From contig CAWAPS010000019.1 of NCBI GenBank assembly GCA_963783945.1, positions 992,001 to 1,056,000 on the forward strand: a DNA stretch of 64,000 nt. Direction: 5' to 3'. The position numbers and the translations under genes were made by a program. Positions 26,151 to 34,537 of this stretch are shown in pieces. Origin of the DNA: CAWAPS01 sp963783945. Its GTDB lineage: Bacteria > Actinomycetota > Acidimicrobiia > Acidimicrobiales > Palsa-688. Numbering within the stretch: the first letter of the stretch is position 1; every line of letters starts with the position of its first letter. The notes beneath the pieces are model-generated. The model saw only the letters and a list, made by a program, of their open reading frames with translations, had not been told where the DNA came from and searched no databases.

Positions 26151-26740
26151 ATACCCCCGGGGCGCTTCGCCCGCCAGGCTCCGGAGCCACCGAAGCTCCC
26201 GACAGTCGTGTTGGATCGACGAGCCGGAGAAGGACAGTCCCTCGACACAGTGACTCCCAAGAAGGTCTGTCTCACAAGGGTTGACAGGCGCCGGTGCGCG
26301 TCCGCATACTTCTCACGTCTGATGATCACGAAGTCTGGTTGCGCCCGCAGTCTGGCCGCTTCGCTGCAGAGGCATAAGGTGATTCGGGCCCGAGTCTGCG
26401 GTCTCATGGGGCGGGTGCGAGCGCGGGTGCCGGGCTGTGATTGTTCCGGGGAGAGCCCGGTCGCCGCGTACCTGTTGGTGGCCGCTCCGTCCTATGGCCC
26501 CGGTGCCACCATCGCCAGCTCAGTCGGTGGCTCGAGGCTGGCCTGCAAGAGACCTGGAGCTGCCGGGCGATGCGATCATCGCTCCGGTCATCCCTGTCGG
26601 CTGGTCCGCTCGTCCCTTCGGGCCCGTTCGCCGGCGACCAACGGGGGACGTTGTGCACTGGAACGGATGGCAGGACCGGCGACCCGTGACAGCGCGGCGA
26701 AGGCATCGTTGTCGCTCGAGCAGCGAGAGAGGTAGGGACT
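26151..26740. other. No gene recognised
   Basis: About 590 bases between the broken DUF429 gene and the next intact gene. Frames on both strands are arginine/serine-rich, with no recognisable domain. Confidence 0.45.
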
Positions 26741-27376
26741 ATGGACCAATCGTTGGATGCACTGGCGATCAGGAATAGGAACAAGGTCGGCCAGGTCTTC
26801 AACATCCCGCCGATCCCAGCGGTGCCGGACCAGACCCGTTACATCCCGGCAGGCGCGGTGACCATCGGAGTGGAGTACCGGAGCCTCGGTGGGGACGGCA
26901 GCGAGCTGTCCGGGAACTACCGGGAGGCCTACGCCGACAATCCCTCGCTCCTCGAGCGCATCGATGCAGTGGCGGCCGCGAGCCGCGCCGCTGGCGAAGC
27001 CGGCGCGGCGCCCGGCCTGCCGGACGCGGGTGTCTCGCTCCACGTGTTCGACGCGGAGACCGGCGACGAGTTCTTGCGCTTCGACTGCTTCGACGAGGAG
27101 CCTCATTACCACTACATCTCGCCCGAGCGCCCTAACGCCCAAGTCGTCAACTGCGTGGTCGCGATCGACGAGGACGCGGTGGGACCGGCCTTGCCGTGGT
27201 CGGTGGACGCGATCCGCACACGGGTGCGGAGCATGTTGGACCGAGCCGGCGCCCCGGAGCTTGCCACCCGTGTCGACCCGGACGTTCTCGAGCGTGCCCT
27301 CGAGGAGGCGACGGCTGTGGCACGAGACGCCACTCGCGCCCAAGCCCTCGGAACGGCTGCGAAGTCCACGGGATGA
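26741..27376 (+). CDS. Conserved hypothetical protein (DUF7700-like)
   Basis: A 211-residue soluble protein starting at ATG 26741 after AGAGAGGTAGGG. Regular features are a beta-rich centre (GVSLHVFDAETGDEFLRFDC, then FDEEPHYHYISP), a loop with NCVVAIDEDAVG, and helical segments near residues 145-205. The HYHYI and FDCFDEE segments suggest a metal or acid-base site, but this is only a guess. I think it matches the DUF7700 type; function is unknown. It is the only intact gene in a 5-kb stretch and has no obvious operon partner. Confidence 0.6.
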   Translation: MDQSLDALAIRNRNKVGQVFNIPPIPAVPDQTRYIPAGAVTIGVEYRSLGGDGSELSGNYREAYADNPSLLERIDAVAAASRAAGEAGAAPGLPDAGVSLHVFDAETGDEFLRFDCFDEEPHYHYISPERPNAQVVNCVVAIDEDAVGPALPWSVDAIRTRVRSMLDRAGAPELATRVDPDVLERALEEATAVARDATRAQALGTAAKSTG

Positions 27377-27431
27377 GCACGTGAGGCAACACCGTCCGGT
27401 CCCCGACCCGCACAAGTGGTAGGCATCCGAC

Positions 27432-27867
27432 GTGGACATCGACCAGCTCCGATGCATCGTGGCCGTCACCGACCTCGGGAGCTTCTCTCGTGCGGCGACG
27501 TTCCTGGACGAACCCAGCCCGCCGTGTCCACGTCGATTTCCCGTTTGGAGCGTGAGCTGGGTGTCACCCTTTTCCTTAGCCATGGACAAGGGAGCCGGCC
27601 GGCGCCGCCCCGCGAATCGGTCATTATCGCTGCTCCGGGGTGATCCGGAAGATGGACGAGGTGGTCGGCGCGGCCCGTTCGTACGCGACAGACACGAGAC
27701 CGATCACGATGGCCGATCTCGCCGAGTTCCCGTTTGTCGGTCTGCGGTCGGACGCCGTGACGCGGGGCGGATGGGACGCGCTCTTCGAGCGAGCCGGGGC
27801 GCCCGTGCCGCAACCCGTGGTGGAGGTGACCACGCCGGAGGCCATGCTGGAGTGCGTCCATGCGTGA
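27432..27867 (+). pseudogene. LysR-family regulator, frameshifted and internally deleted
   Basis: ATG 27432 begins a LysR protein (DIDQLRCIVAVTDLGSFSRA). A frame change near 27507 leads to QPAVSTSISRLERELGVTLF, the rest of the winged helix. A second frame then gives VIRKMDEVVGAARSY. It jumps directly to the late effector-domain sequence ITMADLAEFPFVGLRSD and GWDALFERAGAPVPQPVVEV, stopping at 27867. Roughly 100 codons of the effector domain are missing. The regulator is dead; its former targets may have been the genes that follow. Confidence 0.62.
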
Positions 27868-27934
27868 GTTGGCCGTCACATGAGCCTCAACCGCGAGCTC
27901 TCGCAGTGGGTGGTCGAAGCGGTCGGAGGATCCG

Positions 27935-28510
27935 ATGACTGCCGTCGGTGATCTCGTGGCCCCGTTCCAGACTGTTGACACGCCCGGGCGGTACCAGTGC
28001 ACCGGACCGTGCGACCACGAGTTCTATTCCGATATCACCGGGCACAAGATGCCACCGACCCCTCCGGACTGCACCGGAGACGGATGGGTGCTCAGCACTC
28101 TCCTGCCGTCGGGTGTCCTCGACCAGCACAAACGCGACTTCCTTAGTGCGCATACCACCGGGGTACTCGGAACCCTTCGTGCCAGCGGTGGACCACAGAT
28201 GACCCAGGTCGGCTATGTCTTCGACGGAGGGTGGCTCTCGATCTGCTCGGAACGTCACCTGGCGAAGTGGCGGAACGCCTCCCGCAACCCCGCGGTTACG
28301 TTCTGGGTGGGCGACGGGCGCCGCCAGCTGGTCGTGTACGGCGCGGCGACGATGCTGAGCACAGGACCTGAACGCGAAGCCGCGCTACGCGCCTACTTCG
28401 ACGTCATCGCTGCTGGTGCCGGCATCGACCCGGCAGCGGTCGCTGGGTGGCTGCGAGAGGATCGCGGCATCATCCGCATCCTTCCGGAGCGCGTGATCGC
28501 GAGTGACTGA
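27935..28510 (+). CDS. PPOX-fold F420-binding-type protein with N-terminal zinc-knuckle-like segment
   Basis: A 191-residue protein. Residues 60-190 are a pyridoxamine-phosphate-oxidase-like split barrel of the F420-binding type (KRDFLSAHTTGVLGTLRASG, VGYVFDGGWLSICSERHLAK, RNPAVTFWVGDGRR). Residues 1-55 are an extra cysteine/histidine-rich piece, GRYQCTGPCDHEFYSDITGH, with C22, C26, H28, H37 and C46, probably binding zinc. The fusion is continuous and preceded by GGAGG before ATG 27935. It may reduce an unsaturated organic compound with F420H2. It opens a catabolic-looking run with the amidohydrolase and LLM enzyme. Confidence 0.78.
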   Translation: MTAVGDLVAPFQTVDTPGRYQCTGPCDHEFYSDITGHKMPPTPPDCTGDGWVLSTLLPSGVLDQHKRDFLSAHTTGVLGTLRASGGPQMTQVGYVFDGGWLSICSERHLAKWRNASRNPAVTFWVGDGRRQLVVYGAATMLSTGPEREAALRAYFDVIAAGAGIDPAAVAGWLREDRGIIRILPERVIASD

Positions 28511-28666
28511 TCCCTCAGATCTAGGCGCGTGAGGCGCGTGGGATGCCGTGTATTTATGCCCTCCCCGCTGTGATTACGTCTATCGAGCCGCAGAGGCCCG
28601 TTGTACTGTCGGCACGAGGCCGTTGTGCTGCGTCAAGTGCCCTAGCGGAATCAGGAGGGGAAAGAG

Positions 28667-29863
28667 ATGACTTCGCTTTTCGATCGGTTCCCGGTGATCG
28701 ATGTCGACTCGCATATCACCGAGCCGCCTGATCTGTGGACCTCACGACTGCCGGCGAAGTACAAGGACGACGCGCCGCACGTCGTGCGGGTCGACGGCGA
28801 GGATCGGTGGATCATGCCCGGCGGCGAGTACGGCGGGAGTCCCGGCAACCTGGCGCTCGCCTTCTTCGACGGCACCTTCCCTGGCCCGCCCAACTTCGAC
28901 TTGATCCACCCAGCCGCGTACGAAGCGAAGGCCCGCGTGGAGCTCCTCGACGAGCTCGGCATCTACGCCCAGGTCATCTATCCCAACATCGGCGGCTTCG
29001 GTGCCGCCGGCTGGACCCGCCTTCCTGACCGGAAGTTCGCACTGGCGTGCGTGCGGGCCTACAACGACTTCCTGGCTGAGTTCGCCGAGGTCGCACCCAA
29101 CCGGCTCCTCGGGGTCACCGCCGTCCCGTTCTGGGACATCGACGCCGCTCTCGGCGAGGTGGCCCGGTCCATCGACCTGGGCCACCGCGGGATCAACTTC
29201 ACCGCCAAGCCGGAATCGTTCGACCTGCCCCACATCTGGGAGCGGCACTGGGACCCGCTGTGGGCGCTGGCGCAAGAGGCCGGTCTGAGCGTGAACTTCC
29301 ACATTGGCAGCGGGAACCTCGGCAACTCCTACGCGCCCGCTCCGGGCATCGCGCCGCGCACGAACCTCGGGCGCGTCTCAGCCACGTTGTTCCTCAACAA
29401 CATGCAGACGATCGGCGACATCATCTTCGGTGGTGTGTGCCACCGCTTCCCGGACCTCCAGTTCGTGTCGGTCGAGAGTGGCGCTGGGTACGTGGTGTCG
29501 GCGCTGGAAATGCTCGACTGGCAATGGGGACACCTCGCCGTGACGAAGGAGAACCCCGACTACGACCTCTGTCCCTCGGAGTACTTCGCTCGCCAGATCT
29601 CGGCATGCTTCTGGTTCGAGCGGGAGAGCCTCCTCGCTTCGGCGGAGCGGCTGCAGGACAACCTGCTGTACGAGACCGACTTTCCCCACCCGGCGTCGCA
29701 GTACCCGTCGGGCGGGCCGGGTAACCCGGCGGTAGGCCCGAGGCAGTACGGCGACGAGGTCCTGAGCGCTCTGCCCGACGACATCGTGTCGAAGCTGCTC
29801 TTCCAGAACGCGGCCGCCATTTACGGCGTCGAGTTGCCGCTCCCGGCCGGAGCCAAATCGTGA
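28667..29863 (+). CDS. Amidohydrolase family protein (Amidohydro_2/ACMSD-like)
   Basis: A 398-residue metal-dependent hydrolase or decarboxylase. It begins FPVIDVDSHITEPPDLW, where D-x-H is the first metal motif, continues with YPNIGGFG, NFHIGSG (metal histidine), and ends with ETDFPHPASQYP, whose Asp is the last catalytic ligand. This branch commonly acts on aromatic acids or ring-cleavage products. AGGAGGGG precedes ATG 28667. It lies between the PPOX protein and a truncated small frame that overlaps its stop as GTGA. I infer a role in catabolism of an aromatic or terpenoid compound. Confidence 0.9.
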   Translation: MTSLFDRFPVIDVDSHITEPPDLWTSRLPAKYKDDAPHVVRVDGEDRWIMPGGEYGGSPGNLALAFFDGTFPGPPNFDLIHPAAYEAKARVELLDELGIYAQVIYPNIGGFGAAGWTRLPDRKFALACVRAYNDFLAEFAEVAPNRLLGVTAVPFWDIDAALGEVARSIDLGHRGINFTAKPESFDLPHIWERHWDPLWALAQEAGLSVNFHIGSGNLGNSYAPAPGIAPRTNLGRVSATLFLNNMQTIGDIIFGGVCHRFPDLQFVSVESGAGYVVSALEMLDWQWGHLAVTKENPDYDLCPSEYFARQISACFWFERESLLASAERLQDNLLYETDFPHPASQYPSGGPGNPAVGPRQYGDEVLSALPDDIVSKLLFQNAAAIYGVELPLPAGAKS

Positions 29864-29979
29864 CAAGGGCGATCGTCGTGCGTACGCCGACCGGCGTCCT
29901 GGCCGAGGACCGGCAGCGGACGCTCGCCCCGCGCGTGTCGTCGCTCGACGGCGTCGTCCTGGGCGTCGTCGACTCATAG
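29860..29979 (+). pseudogene. 39-residue stub overlapping the amidohydrolase stop
   Basis: A GTG-started frame overlapping the previous stop as GTGA, reading VTRAIVVRTPTGVLAEDRQR then LAPRVSSLDGVVLGVVDS and ending at 29979. It resembles the N terminus of UGSC-type proteins (LAPR-x-x-SLDG), which are normally longer. The overlap implies former translational coupling. The rest of the gene is missing or unreadable. The identification is tentative. Confidence 0.35.
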
Positions 29980-30085
29980 CATGCACCAGGTCCCTGCGTG
30001 GCACGCAGCCGCGGGATCGGAAAGAATCTGCCCCAACCCGCCGAAGGCGCGACGCTCCGCGTACTGAGACTAGGACAATAAGCCA

Positions 30086-31048
30086 GTGAGCACTTCGTTT
30101 GCACCCGTGACGCACCGACCCTTCCGCTTCGCCGTCCAGGCGTACCAGGTTCCCACCATCGCGGAATGGCGCGACCTCGCCCGAAAGGTCGAGGACCTTG
30201 GCTACGGCACCCTCTTCTCCGCCGACCACGTCCTGGACCGAGGGATATCGCCGCAACACCTCGCACCGATCGCGTCGCTGGCCGCAGCGGCTGCGGTTAC
30301 CGAGACGCTTCGCGTCGGCGCCCGGGTGTTCAACGTCGACTTCCACGTCCCGGCCGTGCTGGCCAAAGAGCTGGCCACCCTCGACCAGGTCTCTGACGGC
30401 CGTCTCGAGTTAGGCATCGGAGCGGGGTATAACGCGACGGAGTATCAGGCGATGGGGCTCGCCTTTCACGACGGGCCGCGCCGCCTCGCCAAGCTGAAAG
30501 AGGTCGTCGCATTTCTAAAGACCCACTTCGGGGGTGAGGAGATCGACTGCCGCGGCGAGTTCGTCAACGTCACCGGCTACGCCGGCCTGCCGCTCCCCGT
30601 GCAGCGTCCCCACCCTCCGATCATGATCGGCGGCAACCGCAAAGCCATCCTGTCCTTCGCGGCCCGCGAGGCACAGATCGTGAGTTTCCAGAATGTATCG
30701 ATACAGCCGACGCCCGACGGGCTCACGCCCCAGCAGGAGATCGCCCAGCAGTACGGCTACGTCCGCAACGCCGCTGGTGATCGGCTTGCCGACCTCGATA
30801 TTGAGAGCTCTCCGTATTTCTCCGCCGTCACGGATCGACCCGAAGAACAACTCGCACGCCTGGCCGCGAACTTCGGCGTCGAGATCGAGCGACTCCTCGA
30901 CCATCCCAATGTGATGATCGGTCCCGAGAAGATGCTCGAGGAACGGCTCATCGCGCGCCGCGAGCACCACGGCGTGAACTTCATCACCGTCCAGCAGGAC
31001 ATGATCGACGACTTTGCGCCCATCGCGGCCCGGCTGACCGGCAAGTAG
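30086..31048 (+). CDS. LLM-class (probably F420-dependent) oxidoreductase
   Basis: A 320-residue TIM-barrel luciferase-like monooxygenase family enzyme. It shows RPFRFAVQAYQVPTIAEWRD, GYGTLFSADHVLDRG, TLDQVSDGRLELGIGAGYN and RPHPPIMIGGNRKAIL, the pattern of the F420-dependent subgroup. It would use reduced F420 (or FMN) to oxidise or reduce an organic substrate. The GTG start at 30086 lacks a strong ribosome site. It follows the amidohydrolase and stub and probably serves the same pathway. Confidence 0.9.
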   Translation: MSTSFAPVTHRPFRFAVQAYQVPTIAEWRDLARKVEDLGYGTLFSADHVLDRGISPQHLAPIASLAAAAAVTETLRVGARVFNVDFHVPAVLAKELATLDQVSDGRLELGIGAGYNATEYQAMGLAFHDGPRRLAKLKEVVAFLKTHFGGEEIDCRGEFVNVTGYAGLPLPVQRPHPPIMIGGNRKAILSFAAREAQIVSFQNVSIQPTPDGLTPQQEIAQQYGYVRNAAGDRLADLDIESSPYFSAVTDRPEEQLARLAANFGVEIERLLDHPNVMIGPEKMLEERLIARREHHGVNFITVQQDMIDDFAPIAARLTGK

Positions 31049-31277
31049 TGGGGGGGTATGACACCGGCGGATTGGAGACCGATGCGAGCACAGGTTATTC
31101 GTTCGGGGCAGACGTTCATGCAGAACCTGCGACGCGGACGTTATCAACTCGGTGTCAAGGCCCGAACCTGACATCTCGTGATTGCGGCCGTCATCGCGGA
31201 ACCCGGCGGGGTTCACCTTGACTTTCACTAGCGGGCGCTTCGGCCGGTTCCCTCTCGGCTGAGGTCCCTGTGGGGAG

Positions 31278-32171
31278 TCAGCCTTCTGGCTCGCGCAGGG
31301 CGGGGGCCGCCATCTCTTCGAGGCTCCAGGTCTTCGGGAAGGGAATCGACGTCATGGCAAAGTTGCCACCGTCGCATGCCGGAATAACGACACCGGACAT
31401 GTAAGCCGAGTCGTCCGACGCTAGAAAAGTCGCGACCGCGGCGTTATCCTTCAGGCTCGGTGGCCGGCCCACCTTCAGCGGTCCGACGAACCGGTCGTCA
31501 TGCCACGCCTCGCCGGACTCCTGGAGGGCGAACTCTTCATAGGACAGGTTGAGCACGGGGGCATCCAGCGGGAGGGCGAAATTGATGGACATCCCATGGG
31601 TAGGAGCTAGACCGTTGACCCGGATGCCGTATTTCCCCCACTCGGTGGCCATGCTGTGTACCAGACCGATGGCGCCGGCCTTGCTAGAGGCGTAGGCGCC
31701 GAAGCCAACGGGGTACGCGTTGATCCCGGCCGCCGAAGTGGTGACGACGATGTTGCCGCCCCCGCCCTGCTTCTTCATTTGGCGACAGGCGTGCTTCCCG
31801 GAGAAAAACACGCCGCGGAAGACGGTGTTGCTCACATCATTCCACTGCTCTTCCGTTGTCTCCTCGATGGAGGGCCCCCCGGGCAGGGAACGTCCGGCGT
31901 TGGCGAACATGATGTCGAGCCGTCCGAAGTGCTCCGCCGCGACGGCGACGGCCTGTTCGACGTCGGCCTCGATCCGCACATCGGTCTTCAGGCTGACGGC
32001 ATCTCCGCCGGCAGCTTCGATCTCCTTGGCCACGGCATGGGCTCGATCCTCGACCAGGTCGGTAACAACGATCCGGCCCCCCTCGGCACTCCACTGGAGG
32101 GCGCACTCGCGTCCAAGCCCAGCTCCGGCACCCGTGATGACGATGCTCTTACCCGCAAACCGACCCGTCAC
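31278..32171 (-). CDS. SDR oxidoreductase
   Basis: A 297-residue classical SDR with TGAGAGLGRECALQWSAEGG, NAGRSLPGG, catalytic TTSAAG and YASSKAGAIG. The GTG start at 32171 is preferred: it reads VTGRFAGKSIVITG and has GGGAGGAAAC just upstream; the longer frame to 32288 has no homology. An inserted loop (residues 205-250, NFALPLDAPVLNLSYEEFAL) is longer than in minimal SDRs and may form a substrate lid. It is convergent with the LLM gene, possibly part of the same catabolic set. Confidence 0.88.
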   Translation of the reverse strand: MTGRFAGKSIVITGAGAGLGRECALQWSAEGGRIVVTDLVEDRAHAVAKEIEAAGGDAVSLKTDVRIEADVEQAVAVAAEHFGRLDIMFANAGRSLPGGPSIEETTEEQWNDVSNTVFRGVFFSGKHACRQMKKQGGGGNIVVTTSAAGINAYPVGFGAYASSKAGAIGLVHSMATEWGKYGIRVNGLAPTHGMSINFALPLDAPVLNLSYEEFALQESGEAWHDDRFVGPLKVGRPPSLKDNAAVATFLASDDSAYMSGVVIPACDGGNFAMTSIPFPKTWSLEEMAAPALREPEG

Positions 32172-32962
32172 GCCCGTTTCCTCCCTTGTCGCAGACGAAC
32201 GAAACAATGGGAGGAGGCTACACGCCCGAGACTCGGACCCCAATCTGACGGCTAAATCAGGTGTCGGCCGGGTAGTGAGTCCAGTCAAGGTCGGCTCCTA
32301 CAAGGCCGCCGTCGATAAACGCGGAACATCCCAGAACCAAGCAGAACAGCAAAAAGCCCTGCTCAGAGCCCCCACACGGCGATCCAAAGGGCTTGCAGAT
32401 CGTCCCGGGCCACCGCCCCATTCTCACCTCCCACATGGCACAAGCCAGAGCGGGCCAAAATAGGTGGCCGCCAGCCGGCGTTGGGGGGAACGGCGTCGGC
32501 GGGATTCGGAGATCATCGGGGCTCACATTCTGGGGCACTTTGAAAGCCCGCCTCCGAGCTTGAAGGCGGAAATCCCCGTCTCCATCGGGCGGGCGCGAGG
32601 GGTGTTGCCCCCTGCGCGCCCGACATGTCGGTCCGACGCCCTGATGACCTCATCCATGGCGTCGTTCGGAAGTCGCCACCTTCGATGAAGGAAATGGAGC
32701 CGTCCAATGCCTGCTTCGCTGAACTGGTCATAGCGTTCGGGGACACTGCGCAAGGTACGGGGGGCACTCGTGTCGAGCCGCTCGCCAGTAGGGAACCTGT
32801 TGCGACCCCGACCCAGGATCAACGACAAGCCGGATATTCTCCCTCGACCGGGGTGAATAGCTGGCTCATCGTCGACGGTTTCCTCGCTCATCCCGCTCAT
32901 CTGGCAGGCGACTCTCGGCTAATTCCCTGGCGGCTCCTTTTGCCTGGAACGAAGATGAGAGG
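32172..32962. other. No gene recognised
   Basis: About 790 bases between the divergent SDR and ATP-grasp genes. Frames on both strands lack recognisable domains and I found no clear promoter. Confidence 0.45.
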
Positions 32963-33865
32963 ATGAGCCCTGTTGATGTCGCAATCGCCTGCTGCCGCAG
33001 CTCAGGGACCGCGGATCCTACGGATCTGTACCCAGACCCTGACGCTGCGCCGTTACAGCAAGCTTTGAAGGATTTCGGCGCGTCGTCGGTATTGGTCTCC
33101 TGGGACGATCCCAGGGTCGAATGGTCGTCCTTCAGTCAAGTCGTGATTAGCAGCACCTGGGACAGTGTCGATCGTCCCACCGAATACCTGGCCTGGGCCA
33201 GCACGGTCTCGGCCGCCTCGGCGCTGGTGAACCCGGCCCCGATGATCGAATGGAATATCGACAAGACGTACCTGCGTGCTCTCTCGGACGCCGGAGTCCC
33301 GACCATCCCGACGATCTGGGTCGAGCCTCATCAATCCTGGGAGCCGCCTGGGAACGAGTTCGTCATCAAGCCGTCCATCTCAGCGGGAGGCCGCAGCACC
33401 GCCAGGTACGCCAGCCGCGACTCCGAACGGGCGCTCAGCCACGTCCAGACCCTCCATGAAGCCAACCAGACCGCGCTCCTCCAGCCATATATGACGTCCA
33501 TCGATCGCGACGGGGAGTTGGACCTGGTGTTCTTCGACGGGCACTACAGCCATGCCGTGCATAAGAAACCTGCGCTTCGCCTCGGCGAGGGCGTCGTCGA
33601 GCGGCCGTGGGAGCGGATGGCCTGGACCGGGACGGCGATGCCGACGAACGATCAGTTCTCAGTCGCGGTAGAGACGCTGAGCATCGTCTCCGAGATCCTC
33701 GGCGAGGTAGCCACTTATGGTCGCGTAGACCTCATCACAGACTCGGCGGCGAAGCCCTTAGTGCTCGAGGTCGAGCTGATCGACCCCTACTTGTCCCTCG
33801 ATGTCGCGCCAACGGCAGCCTCAGGGCTAGCCAGGTGCCTCCTCCGGTCCCGGACCACTCAGTAG
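32963..33865 (+). CDS. ATP-grasp domain protein
   Basis: A 300-residue ATP-grasp enzyme of the actinobacterial type with an N-terminal VSWDDPRVEW and STWD segment. Lys-101 (WNIDKTYLRAL) and Lys-136 (EFVIKPSISAGGRST) should hold ATP; Asp-256 and Glu-269/Glu-271 (RVDLITD, LVLEVELIDP) should hold magnesium. These enzymes join a carboxylate to an amine or similar nucleophile through an acylphosphate. No peptide or carrier gene lies beside it, so the substrates are unknown. GAGAGG is close to ATG 32963. Sequence looks intact and ordinary in composition. Confidence 0.85.
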   Translation: MSPVDVAIACCRSSGTADPTDLYPDPDAAPLQQALKDFGASSVLVSWDDPRVEWSSFSQVVISSTWDSVDRPTEYLAWASTVSAASALVNPAPMIEWNIDKTYLRALSDAGVPTIPTIWVEPHQSWEPPGNEFVIKPSISAGGRSTARYASRDSERALSHVQTLHEANQTALLQPYMTSIDRDGELDLVFFDGHYSHAVHKKPALRLGEGVVERPWERMAWTGTAMPTNDQFSVAVETLSIVSEILGEVATYGRVDLITDSAAKPLVLEVELIDPYLSLDVAPTAASGLARCLLRSRTTQ

Positions 33866-34537
33866 CGAGGCGCATTCACTTCCGTCGCCCGCCCCCACCG
33901 AGCCAGCCAGGACCGACGTCCTGTCGGACAGCGCGCTTCACCTCAACCCCCAGCCCGCTGGTGAGCTCCTTGATGTGTGCGACGCCGTCGTCTCCACGTT
34001 CGGAGACGGAGATAGCGGCCATCGATGCTCTCGACCGTGGGGAGGGCGGTCGTGTCGGACCAAACCCTGACACCTACGAAGGAATCTGAATCGAGCGCAT
34101 CTCCCCCACCGTTCTGGCTCAGCAGCCAGGGGCAGAGGGCATCGGGGCCAGGGTCGCGCTTTCGGTCTCCTACTGCCGCGCCGAGACACTGACCCCGAAG
34201 TGCCGAGGGGGGACGGTGCAGAATGCGCGCTCGAGAATTCGACCGATCCTTCATGATTAATAGCGCCGAACGGCACATCTCGCGTGGGTCTTGACTGAGA
34301 ACGCCTCGGGGCACGGGCGTAGGTGCTTGTTTCGCCACCTACTGGCGTTGAGATCGTCACGAGTGCTCGATCCGCGAAGCACTTCCCTAGTCGAGGACCT
34401 CACCGACCAGTCCACTTCGGCGGCAATGGGATTAGCATCGGCGTCGGCCTTGACACAGGTATTTGTCGATCGTACGCTCCCGTTGATAGACGCTGGCTCG
34501 GCTTTCTGGGGTGAGTTGGCGTAGGGAGGGTGGATCT
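33866..34537. other. No intact gene
   Basis: About 670 bases between the ATP-grasp and tannase genes. It holds only the alcohol-dehydrogenase-like relic at 33939-34022 and unrecognised frames. Confidence 0.45.
33939..34022 (-). pseudogene. Short alcohol dehydrogenase relic
   Basis: About 28 codons read AAISVSERGDDGVAHIKELT then SGLGVEV. This matches the Rossmann-domain segment of zinc alcohol dehydrogenases (compare DILAERGDDAIAAVLELTDG in the gene at 7060). Flanking sequence on both sides is unrelated. It is too short to be sure. Confidence 0.3.
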
